Shown one piece after another: positions 1-5,276 of a stretch of 5,340 bases of DNA. Position 1 is the stretch's first letter, and every line of letters starts with the position of its first letter. Where the stretch lies: the NCBI GenBank assembly GCA_947304475.1, contig CAMZBE010000105.1:1-5340 (forward strand), written 5' to 3'. This stretch comes from an uncultured Clostridia bacterium (lineage in GTDB: Bacteria > Bacillota > Clostridia > Oscillospirales > CAG-272). The notes under the pieces are model-generated. The model saw nothing but the letters and a program-made list of their open reading frames with translations, was not told the origin of the DNA and did no database searches. Made by a program: the position numbers and the translations under genes.

Positions 1-90
1 GACGCGTCTGACGGTCTGCTTCGTCCCGTTGCGCCGGGACGCGTCGTTCCGTTTTTTGCGGCGGTCGGGAATCGTCTTTTTGCGTTCCAC
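1..90 (-). CDS. N-terminus of a third gene of the surface-protein operon, cut by the window edge
   Basis: A GTG codon at 88-90 on the minus strand opens a frame that stays open for 30 codons to the window edge. It is preceded by a good ribosome binding site (AAAGGAGA, 97-104, 6-7 nt spacing). It begins 38 nt after the stop of the 247-residue protein, the same kind of gap as between the two complete genes upstream, so it is probably the third gene of the same transcript. The visible residues start MERKKTIPDRRKKR and are very basic: 13 of 30 are Lys or Arg. This fits a cytoplasmic tail ahead of a membrane segment. It could be another WFA-type surface protein or a SipW-like signal peptidase, but no domain is visible and the function is unknown. 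No standard ORF of this length would be called without the ribosome site and operon context. Confidence 0.6.
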   Translation of the reverse strand, partial: MERKKTIPDRRKKRNDASRRNGTKQTVRRV

Positions 91-96
91 GTTCGC

Positions 97-104
97 TCTC
101 CTTT
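97..104 (-). promoter_or_regulatory. Ribosome binding site deciding the GTG start at 90
   Basis: The minus strand reads AAAGGAGA, six bases before the GTG codon. The preceding sequence is purine-rich. No ATG lies nearby in this frame, so this site is the main evidence for the start of the truncated gene. Confidence 0.65.
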
Positions 105-128
105 CTTTTCGTTTCGTGTTTTTGAACG

Positions 129-872
129 TCAGTCGACGATGGTGACGGATTTTGCCGAGATGCAGAGAACGTCGGTTTCGCGGTCGTTCGATGCTTTCCC
201 GTTGGTTTTGACGCGCAGGATGAAATAGACGACGAAATCACTCGTCGAATTTCCGGCAATCGGATTCTCCGTCTGCCAGTAAAGCGCCTCGGCAAAGCGG
301 TTGACGTGCGTGTAATCGCCGTAGGCGGCGGCGTGGCGGGAGGAGTCCGCCAGCGTCAGTCCGTCGACCTCGGTTGCGTTCAAGAAATCGCCGTCCAGCG
401 GATCGCCGCTGTTCTGCAGCGGATCGATCGAATAGTAATAGACCGCGGGCGAATCGTCGTGTGTCACGTAGCGCACCGCGCCTGAAGACGGCTCGGTACT
501 CTCGACCGCCCGGTAGATCTCGTACTCGAATTGGTTGTTGGTGGTGAACGCCAACTGAATATTGAACCCCGAAATCGCCGTTCCGTACACGCAGAACACG
601 TAGTCGGAATATTCCTCGCCCGCGTTAATCCCGTTGAAATACAGATAGCGGATATCCTCAAATGTTCCGTTCTCGATGTCCCGGTGTCCCGCCCCGATGT
701 AGAGCGCCTCGGGCGAGGTGACGGGGGCGTAGGCAAGCAGTTGCTTCCTCGTGGCGAACCACGAAAGGACGGGCAAAACTAACGCCAGAAACAGAACGCC
801 GAGCGTCACGGCGAACGGGACGATCTTCTTTTTGACCGGTCCGCCTTGGTTTTCAGAACGTTCTTCGCTCAC
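129..872 (-). CDS. Single-pass 'SWFA' surface protein, 247 aa, family of unknown function
   Basis: The start is GTG at 870-872, with AAAGGAGG (879-886) six bases upstream. The N-terminus is short and basic (residues 1-16), followed by one hydrophobic segment (about 17-36) that ends in the motif SWFA (37-40). The rest, about 200 residues, is polar, rich in Tyr, Asn and Asp, and probably beta-structured outside the membrane. The core at 91-122 (YVFCVYG, then IQLAFTTNNQFEYEIY) and the EALYWQTENPI stretch (195-205) look like conserved family motifs. I recall this kind of protein from Clostridia, next to SipW-like peptidases and other WF(A/T/S) proteins, but no function is known to me. Two cysteines (94 and 237) could form a disulfide. 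It sits 40 nt after the 319-residue gene and is almost certainly co-transcribed with it. Anchored or cleaved surface-fibre subunit is an inference. Confidence 0.85.
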   Translation of the reverse strand: MSEERSENQGGPVKKKIVPFAVTLGVLFLALVLPVLSWFATRKQLLAYAPVTSPEALYIGAGHRDIENGTFEDIRYLYFNGINAGEEYSDYVFCVYGTAISGFNIQLAFTTNNQFEYEIYRAVESTEPSSGAVRYVTHDDSPAVYYYSIDPLQNSGDPLDGDFLNATEVDGLTLADSSRHAAAYGDYTHVNRFAEALYWQTENPIAGNSTSDFVVYFILRVKTNGKASNDRETDVLCISAKSVTIVD

Positions 873-912
873 GGCTTGCCTCCTTTCTTCCGGTCGTTTC
901 GGAATCGTTTGA

Positions 913-1872
913 TCAACTGATCGTCAGGAACGTGACGACGTAATGGACGCGGTTCCCGATCTTTTGATCTCCGTCGTCGTATCCTTCGCTTCGTTCGGTC
1001 TCGTCTTCGCTCGCCTGGTTGATGGCGAAGAAGAATTCGGGATGATCCAAGATGTAGTCGTCCAGTTCCGCTGGGTATTTTCTCGTGTTCTCCGCGTCGG
1101 ACGTGTTGCGGGAAATATCCAGGTAAGTTTCGGGCCACTCCCAGTAAAGCACGACCTTGTAACAATCGGTCTTTCCGGGCTCGTCGCAAAGTTCGTGTTC
1201 GGCGGAATCGAAAACGAAACTTCCGTCCACCAGACCGTCGTAGCGGTACTGCTCGCGGGTGGCTCCGGTCCGCTCGGTGAAGAAGAGGATGTGCCCTTTG
1301 AGCAGGTCGAGCGTACTTTGCGAGGCGACCTCCTCGTAGTTGCCCGTGGATTCGTTGAAGTTCAGACCGTCGATCGAGAGCGAAATGGTCTTCTGCAACC
1401 GGGTAACGTCGGCAAGCGGACGCAGATAGAAAGTCACCGTACCGTACGCACCGGGCACCAGAAACCGCGTTTCGATCACGGCGCCCGCGTACTCGTCGTA
1501 CTCCGAGTGGACCAGTTCGTTCACCATCTCGAACGCCAACTTCGTTTCACCGGTGGTGGTCGTCGCGGTGTCGACGTCGTAGCCGTCGTCCTCAAGGTAC
1601 CCCTTCACGGCGGCGGCGCCGGGATAACGCTCGATCGGGGGCGTCCCCTTGGTCAGGTCGTATTCGCTTCCCCGTTCGATCAGCACCTCGCAATTGTTGG
1701 AAAAAGCGACCACCTGCATCCCGGTCGTCCGAACGTTGGTTCCGCCGGCGAACCACCCGAGGGAGGGGCGAAACACGGCGTTGAAGACGACGCCTAATAC
1801 GATCAGAAAGGATAAAGCGAGAGGGATCGCAAAACGAACCACCGTCAAGGTCGATCGGTCGATCTTCTTCAT
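913..1872 (-). CDS. SipW-dependent/TasA-like surface protein, 319 aa, first gene of the operon
   Basis: The ATG at 1870-1872 is preceded by a G-rich ribosome site with a run of seven G. Residues 1-13 are basic. A hydrophobic segment at about 14-34 is followed by SLGWFAGGTNVRTTGMQV (37-54). This matches the 'AWF..N..V...G..V' junction of the SipW-dependent signal class found in TasA and camelysin-like proteins and their clostridial relatives. The mature part is acidic and probably beta-rich. It has a YWEWP motif (243-247) and a C-terminal YDDGDQKIGNRVHY stretch (298-311), both of which I recognise as recurrent in uncharacterised clostridial surface proteins of this type. C229 and C237 could form a small disulfide loop. 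The likely role is a secreted or anchored subunit of a surface fibre, matrix or coat. The class assignment is fairly firm; the role is inferred. It is the promoter-proximal gene, after a leader of about 175 nt. Confidence 0.85.
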   Translation of the reverse strand: MKKIDRSTLTVVRFAIPLALSFLIVLGVVFNAVFRPSLGWFAGGTNVRTTGMQVVAFSNNCEVLIERGSEYDLTKGTPPIERYPGAAAVKGYLEDDGYDVDTATTTTGETKLAFEMVNELVHSEYDEYAGAVIETRFLVPGAYGTVTFYLRPLADVTRLQKTISLSIDGLNFNESTGNYEEVASQSTLDLLKGHILFFTERTGATREQYRYDGLVDGSFVFDSAEHELCDEPGKTDCYKVVLYWEWPETYLDISRNTSDAENTRKYPAELDDYILDHPEFFFAINQASEDETERSEGYDDGDQKIGNRVHYVVTFLTIS

Positions 1873-2049
1873 CGATTCCCCCCCTTTTCTTCGGACTGCA
1901 CCTCAAAAATAACAGCCAACCGCGTTACGCCTCTGCAACCGGTTGACTCAAACAATCTCTTTCGATTTGTGTTTCCACTTCGCAGCGGACCGTTTATAAT
2001 AGATATTCTTTTTAAATTTAATCTATGCGGGCGCGCAAATTCCCAATTC
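1873..2049 (-). promoter_or_regulatory. Long 5' leader of the surface-protein operon
   Basis: The predicted transcript start (about 2049) lies roughly 175 nt before the ATG at 1872, which is long for a bacterial leader. It is AT-rich in its first half. It contains the 10-base palindrome CAACCGGTTG (1936-1945) and a further CGGTTG on the transcript strand (1922-1917) that could pair with the CAACCG half, giving an alternative 6-bp stem. I do not recognise a known riboswitch or T-box. Just before the start codon there is a run of seven G (1878-1884) in place of the usual AGGAGG. Confidence 0.4.
1972..2000 (+). promoter_or_regulatory. Possible plus-strand promoter facing the operon promoter
   Basis: The plus strand has TTTCCA (1972-1977, 4 of 6 consensus bases), a 17-base spacer, and TATAAT (1995-2000, 6 of 6). 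Transcription would start near 2007 and run towards the recombinase remnant, crossing the start of the opposing leader. It could be the old recombinase promoter, a source of antisense RNA, or a chance match in AT-rich DNA. Confidence 0.4.
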
Positions 2050-2132
2050 CTGTTTATTATATATCTCTTTTCTTTGTTTGTCAAGTCCCGTTCGAATGCA
2101 GGAACCCGATTCCGGGACCGCCGGGCCCGCAT
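2025..2132. repeat. Short inverted repeat bracketing the operon promoter
   Basis: ATGCGGGC at 2025-2032 is repeated inverted as GCCCGCAT at 2125-2132. The next four bases towards the middle agree at two further positions. The 92-base interior contains the perfect minus-strand promoter. Inversion would turn this promoter away from the surface operon. A repeat this short can easily arise by chance. Confidence 0.25.
2056..2084 (-). promoter_or_regulatory. Perfect sigma-A promoter of the surface-protein operon
   Basis: The minus strand has TTGACA (2084-2079), a 17-base spacer, and TATAAT (2061-2056). Both hexamers match consensus exactly and the spacer is optimal. It points at the 319-residue gene, with a predicted start near 2049. 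No other minus-strand promoter of this quality is visible between 1872 and the terminator at 2442, so it probably drives genes 1872 to 1. Confidence 0.85.
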
Positions 2133-2411
2133 TTGAGATCAACGAAGAAAAAGTCCGCACGCATATAACGGATATGCCGGTGGAACAGTTCGAAACGTTC
2201 CTGACCGGAAGGGCGTTCACGAAAGAATGCGATCCCAAAACGCGCAAACGGCTCGTGAGAACCTTTATCCGGCAAGTCTTCCTCTTTGAAAAAAGTCGCG
2301 ATCGTCTCTGACCGCTCGAAGAGTCCCGACAAAACCGGGGACGTCACCGAAATCACGGAAAAAGTCGAAGGCGGGATCGGAAGTGCAAAAAAGTCCCCTG
2401 TTCAGGTGTAA
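2091..2411 (+). pseudogene. C-terminal remnant of a large serine recombinase, frameshifted
   Basis: The plus-strand reading frame up to 2294 encodes FEINEEKVRTHIT, then VEQFETFLTG, then DPKTRKRLVRTFIRQVFLFE. This resembles the end of large serine recombinases of Clostridia, where an 'EQI..FL' helix is followed by 'R(R)LIDTFV..VYLYDD'. The frame then stops at TGA (2310s region). One base over, it continues as KVAIVSDRSKSPDK to a TAA at 2409-2411, which fits the usual 'DKVVI.Y' strand after 'LYDD'. The break is at six A (2289-2294). Removing one A restores a single frame. The catalytic N-terminal domain and DNA-binding middle are absent, because the upstream side runs into promoter DNA, so the product cannot be active. 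The left edge is uncertain. The family call rests on pattern recognition; about 100 of the usual 450-550 residues remain. Confidence 0.55.
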
Positions 2412-2441
2412 TCGTTTCGTCTAATCTGCCTTTTATTCCAC

Positions 2442-2474
2442 AAAAAAGAGCGCACCCCGACGCGGGTGCGCTCT
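2442..2474 (-). terminator. Intrinsic terminator of the esterase operon
   Basis: On the minus strand an 11-bp perfect stem (AGAGCGCACCC, paired between 2447-2457 and 2464-2474) with a 6-nt loop is followed directly by six T (2447-2442). It lies about 110 nt after the stop of the SGNH hydrolase gene. On the plus strand the same stem is followed only by CTTTC, so it would be weaker in that direction. It may still serve as a barrier between the recombinase remnant and the esterase genes. Confidence 0.9.
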
Positions 2475-2505
2475 CTTTCGGCGTATCTTCGTTTGAAACC
2501 GAACC

Positions 2506-2543
2506 CCTTGTATTTACGGCGCAGTGCGTCGCAAATACCAAGG
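2506..2543. repeat. Imperfect 38-base palindrome between the SGNH gene and its terminator
   Basis: The arms CCTTG-TATTT (2506-2515) and AAATA-C-CAAGG (2533-2543) pair with one bulged C. The inner arms, ending in CGC (2520-2522) and GCG (2526-2528), pair with two mismatches, leaving a 3-nt loop. In total about 15 base pairs can form on either strand. No T-run follows, so it is not a simple terminator. It could be an RNA 3'-end stabiliser, a site for a DNA-binding protein, or a mobile-element end. Confidence 0.5.
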
Positions 2544-2583
2544 ATCCCGCCCCGAAACTTCCCTCTTTTCCCTGCCGTCTCCG

Positions 2584-3891
2584 TCAGGACATCAGCAAAC
2601 TCAGGATCTCAAAATGCTTTTTGTTTGCGCTCGTGACGGTGATCGTGACCGTGTGCGTCTTGACCTCGTTTGAGGTATACAACTCCACCGCCGCCGGATA
2701 GTCCCCCCATCCGTCCGGGAAGTTGCCGTTCACGAATCCCGTCTGCACGCCGTCGATTTCGACCTTGACGATGCCGGTTTTGCCGTCGGTCGTTTTGTAG
2801 AACAGCAGGCCGAAATTCGCAAACTCCGCTTCAAAGGTGATCGTGCCTCCGTTATCGGTTGCCCAGCCCTTCTTGAATTTGCTCGGCTTGGTATCCAGCG
2901 TGAAGTTCGCGTCGGGCGTCGCGGTCAAGGTCGCGGAGTCCTTATCGTAGATCCCGGCGTTCGCGTATTTGTCGCCCGTGATCGAGGGCGTCGCCGGATC
3001 GAACGCAGTGACTGTTCCCGCAGCGGGGGCGGCTTTCACCTGCTCGAGAAAGTGTGTGACGATCTCCGCAACCCAGGCGTGACCGACGCCGTTGGGATGC
3101 GTGCCGTCGCCCGAGATCGCGCGGAAAGCGAAGTTACCCGCCTCGATCTCCGGCGTGACCGCGTCGTGATAGGAGAGGACGGGTACGCCGTACGCCTCGG
3201 CTGCGGCGAGGTGTGCGCTCTGGCAGTTGCCGCCGCCCTCGAGCGTCATCTCAACGAGGACGACTGCGGGATTGGTCGGAGCGGCAAGGCACTTCCGGAT
3301 CAGGCTCTCCATGCACGCCTTATAGAAGTCGTCGTCGCTGTCGTTGATGAATTCGATAAAGATGATATCCGGTTCTTTGGAGAGAACGTCCTTGTCCACC
3401 CGGTGCACCCCGAGATAGGAGTCGGTTGCGCCGATGCTGGCGTTCTGGCAGACGGTATTGCTTTTCGCGTTGTCCGTGAACCATTTTGCGACGAGTTTCC
3501 GGAAAGAAAGCGAGCCGCTTGCACCGCTGCCGTCGGAGATCGAGTCGCCGAAGAAAAAGACGTTGGTCTGCCCCTGATAGTTTCCGTCAAAGACCTGTTC
3601 GAGTTTGGCTTTGAGACGGGACGTGTCTCCCTCGAAACGCACCGAACGGGCGAGCATATTCCCGGTCATACCGGTCGCGGGATCGAAGGGAGCGTCCGCG
3701 ACGGGATACCTGGAAAGCAGAGTTTCCTCTTCGGCCGGGCTATCCGACGCGGTCGTTTGACCGTCAGAAGCGGAACTCCCGGTCGCGCGGGTGGTGCCTT
3801 CCGTCGGCGACGGCTCAACGGTCTTGCTGCAGGAGACGAGCAGCGTACCCGTAAGAAGGATCGCGAGAGCAAGAGAAACGAACTTTTTCAT
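2584..3891 (-). CDS. SGNH/GDSL hydrolase lipoprotein with C-terminal beta domain (435 aa)
   Basis: This is a surface lipoprotein esterase. I chose the ATG at 3889-3891: AAAGGA (3902-3907) precedes it and the product then begins with a clean lipoprotein signal (MKKF, hydrophobic core, LVSC, Cys21). An ATG further upstream at 3939 overlaps the previous stop but would add 16 residues before the signal. After a Ser/Thr-rich linker (about 22-60) comes the SGNH domain (about 85-285): GDS with Ser117, Gly154 in NASIG, Asn183 in IND, and DGTHP with Asp262 and His265. Block III reads FIND rather than GxND. Residues 300-435 look like a beta-sandwich, possibly carbohydrate-binding. The family removes acyl groups, often acetate, from sugars or lipids; the substrate here is not visible. 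It follows the SASA esterase gene by 44 nt. Confidence 0.9.
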   Translation of the reverse strand: MKKFVSLALAILLTGTLLVSCSKTVEPSPTEGTTRATGSSASDGQTTASDSPAEEETLLSRYPVADAPFDPATGMTGNMLARSVRFEGDTSRLKAKLEQVFDGNYQGQTNVFFFGDSISDGSGASGSLSFRKLVAKWFTDNAKSNTVCQNASIGATDSYLGVHRVDKDVLSKEPDIIFIEFINDSDDDFYKACMESLIRKCLAAPTNPAVVLVEMTLEGGGNCQSAHLAAAEAYGVPVLSYHDAVTPEIEAGNFAFRAISGDGTHPNGVGHAWVAEIVTHFLEQVKAAPAAGTVTAFDPATPSITGDKYANAGIYDKDSATLTATPDANFTLDTKPSKFKKGWATDNGGTITFEAEFANFGLLFYKTTDGKTGIVKVEIDGVQTGFVNGNFPDGWGDYPAAVELYTSNEVKTHTVTITVTSANKKHFEILSLLMS

Positions 3892-3901
3892 AACCGTCTC
3901 A

Positions 3902-3907
3902 TCCTTT
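3902..3907 (-). promoter_or_regulatory. Ribosome binding site choosing the inner start of the SGNH lipoprotein
   Basis: AAAGGA on the minus strand lies 10 nt before the ATG at 3891. It supports that start over the ATG at 3937-3939, which overlaps the stop of the previous gene (ATGA) and would place 16 charged residues ahead of the lipoprotein signal. Confidence 0.6.
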
Positions 3908-3935
3908 CGTTTAAAAATGATCCGAAACGCCGCGG

Positions 3936-4946
3936 TCATTCCCCGCCTGCGGAAAGGAACTCCCTGCCCACGTTAAAACCAATCTCAAGTTGATCCGCCT
4001 GGTTCCAATGCCATTGATCCGATCCGAGTCCGTCCGTATTCACCTTGCCGGTATTCTCGTCGTATCTTGAGATCGCGTATTGAGAATTGTCCACCACGTA
4101 GCAATTCGACACGGAGTCGGGAAGTCTTTTCTGCATCGCAATAAATTCCAGGTTGACGCTCTCCGCTCTCGGATATTCCAAGTTCTGCGTTTGCGAGATC
4201 GTGCCGACGACGATCGGCATTTCGGCGGCGCCCCGATCGTCTCCCGCCGTCATTGCCCGCACGATCCTGGCAACGTCGCGGCGAATGTCGGACGCGAAAT
4301 ACCGGAACGCCACCGCGTATTCATCCGGCTCGCTGCGGTCGTTTTCCCCCTGCATCCAGTAAAGTCCCTTGATATTGACGTTGGTATATCCGATGGAACG
4401 CAGCGAGAACAAGCAGTCTTTAATCACCTCTAAAAACTCGCGATAGAGCGCCCCGGTCATACTCGCCTTGTAATCCCCGTATCGTAAACCAAGTTTCTCC
4501 TGGGCGTAGGTGGGCGGTACCCACGTGCCGTACTTGTTGCTGGGGCCCGTGGTATCGGTCACCTTTGTAAGAAGACTCGTCCCGCCGTGACCGTATTTGA
4601 TGATGCCGGCTGTTTTTCCGCTCGTTTCATTATAAAATTCGGAGAGTGCTTTTGCCATACCGGCTTCCGGTCCCATCTTCTCACCGCCGCCGGCACCGAG
4701 CCCTAATTTCGTCGTGCGCCACGCGTAATCCTGTGCGGTGTAATAATCCCCCGAATCCCAACGCAGTCTGCCCGCGAAAAGAACGTTGGAAAAACCTTTT
4801 TTGAGTTCGAGTGCAAATTCGTACGCCGCGTTTTTGTCCACGATGTTCGTGTACCCGACGGCGTTGGACTGTCCTGCAACAAGATAAATGTCGATCACGT
4901 TTTCCTCACCGTAAAAAAAAGGCGCTTTTTTTGCTTTCGTCGTCAT
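3936..4946 (-). CDS. Sialate O-acetylesterase-type (SASA/CE6-like) esterase domain, out of frame with its export signal
   Basis: The 336-residue frame holds a complete SASA-type esterase. GQSN (25-28, nucleophile Ser27) opens the domain, MGPE (91-94) and YGHGGTSL (118-125) follow, then WMQGEND (197-203) and a C-terminal DQWHWN (310-315) with the likely catalytic His313 and Asp310. These enzymes remove O-acetyl groups from sialic acids or from plant polysaccharides; which substrate applies here cannot be read. The frame has no signal of its own. Its ATG at 4944-4946 has only a weak GGGA upstream and the N-terminus is a short charged linker. A lipoprotein signal lies immediately upstream in another frame and overlaps it by 41 nt. 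One base less in the A7 or T8 run would join them into a protein of about 386 residues. I regard this as the catalytic part of a frameshifted lipoprotein gene. Confidence 0.8.
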   Translation of the reverse strand: MTTKAKKAPFFYGEENVIDIYLVAGQSNAVGYTNIVDKNAAYEFALELKKGFSNVLFAGRLRWDSGDYYTAQDYAWRTTKLGLGAGGGEKMGPEAGMAKALSEFYNETSGKTAGIIKYGHGGTSLLTKVTDTTGPSNKYGTWVPPTYAQEKLGLRYGDYKASMTGALYREFLEVIKDCLFSLRSIGYTNVNIKGLYWMQGENDRSEPDEYAVAFRYFASDIRRDVARIVRAMTAGDDRGAAEMPIVVGTISQTQNLEYPRAESVNLEFIAMQKRLPDSVSNCYVVDNSQYAISRYDENTGKVNTDGLGSDQWHWNQADQLEIGFNVGREFLSAGGE

Positions 4947-5097
4947 TTTGTCCCGTAGTGGTTTCCGGTTTTTTGCTCTCTTCGGTCTGCGTTTGACTTT
5001 GTTCCCCGCTCTGCTGTTCTTCCTGCTCTTTCACCGCGCAGGAAACGAGCGTAAACAGAAGCAACGCCGCAAGCAATGCCGCAAGTGTCCGTTTCAT
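4906..5097 (-). CDS. Lipoprotein signal and linker of the SASA esterase, 63-codon frameshifted 5' fragment
   Basis: The ATG at 5095-5097 is preceded by AAGGAGA (5104-5110) at good spacing. The product begins MKRT, then a hydrophobic core (4-17) and LVSC with Cys20 as the lipidated residue. After it comes a Glu/Gln/Thr-rich linker (21-56), typical of surface lipoproteins of Gram-positive bacteria. The frame ends at TGA 4906-4908 after only seven residues past the seven-A run, within the overlap with the esterase frame. The linker composition and the position make it the export half of the SASA esterase rather than an independent gene. As written, it would yield a 44-residue mature lipopeptide. 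Whether the break is real, a sequencing error in a homopolymer, or bridged by slippage is unknown. Confidence 0.75.
   Translation of the reverse strand: MKRTLAALLAALLLFTLVSCAVKEQEEQQSGEQSQTQTEESKKPETTTGQNDDESKKSAFFLR
4913..4932 (-). other. Paired homopolymers (A7 and T8) at the esterase frameshift
   Basis: On the coding strand seven A (4932-4926) are separated by GCGCC from eight T (4920-4913). The signal frame enters here and ends shortly after; the esterase frame leaves in register one base later. Loss of one base from either run gives one continuous gene. Such tracts are typical sites of replication slippage, transcriptional slippage and sequencing error. Confidence 0.8.
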
Positions 5098-5103
5098 CGT
5101 CGG

Positions 5104-5110
5104 TCTCCTT
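5104..5110 (-). promoter_or_regulatory. Ribosome binding site of the esterase lipoprotein
   Basis: AAGGAGA on the minus strand, six bases before the ATG at 5097. It is much better than anything ahead of the internal ATG at 4946. This supports the lipoprotein signal as the true start of the gene. Confidence 0.7.
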
Positions 5111-5144
5111 CTTCGGATTAAATCCCGTTATGATTGGTATTTCT

Positions 5145-5173
5145 ATTATAGCATTTTTCACGAAGAGTTGCTA
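5145..5173 (-). promoter_or_regulatory. Extended -10 promoter of the esterase operon
   Basis: The minus strand has TGCTATAAT (5153-5145), an extended -10 with a perfect TATAAT. The best -35 at 17 bases is TAGCAA (5173-5168), which is weak, as is usual with extended -10 elements. Transcription would start near 5138, about 40 nt before the ATG at 5097. The surrounding stretch (about 5117-5215) is clearly more AT-rich than the genes. Confidence 0.7.
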
Positions 5174-5276
5174 TTAACAATTTGTCTGAAAATATCAATT
5201 TTTTGTCCTGCGCGTAAATCGTGTCGCGCGGATCGCCGCCCGAATCCGTGATCCGGGCGACCGAAATCGCGTCGTT

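Larger units (their letters stand above)
5098..5276. other. Intergenic region upstream of the esterase operon
   Basis: It holds the extended -10 promoter and an AT-rich patch. On the GC-rich side there is a 9-base inverted repeat, CGTGATCCG (5247-5255) with CGGATCACG (5284-5292), spaced by 28 bases and crossing the stop of the upstream gene. A second 6-bp stem (CGCCCG with CGGGCG) competes for part of the same bases. Neither is followed by a T-run, so no terminator is called. Confidence 0.4.

Noticed and set aside
943..1797. Long plus-strand open frame of 284 codons opposite the 319-residue gene
   Set aside because: Antisense shadow caused by GC-rich codon use. It lacks a ribosome site and plausible protein composition, while the minus frame has a signal anchor and family motifs.
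2081..2356. Minus-strand open frame of 91 codons
   Set aside because: Antisense to the recombinase remnant and crosses the perfect promoter; no ribosome site seen.
2353..2541. Minus-strand open frame of 62 codons
   Set aside because: It starts inside the palindrome and reads through the terminator stem. No support for a gene.
3889..3939. Upstream ATG at 3939 (ATGA overlap with the previous stop) as start of the SGNH gene
   Set aside because: It would put 16 charged residues before the lipoprotein signal. The ATG at 3891 has its own ribosome site.
3052..3993. Plus-strand open frame of 313 codons opposite the SGNH hydrolase
   Set aside because: Antisense shadow. Composition is rich in Arg, Val and Gly without domains; the minus frame carries all catalytic blocks.
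4943..5161. Minus-strand open frame of 72 codons overlapping the lipoprotein signal
   Set aside because: It begins upstream of the -10 element, so it would not be fully transcribed, and has no lipoprotein or other motif.
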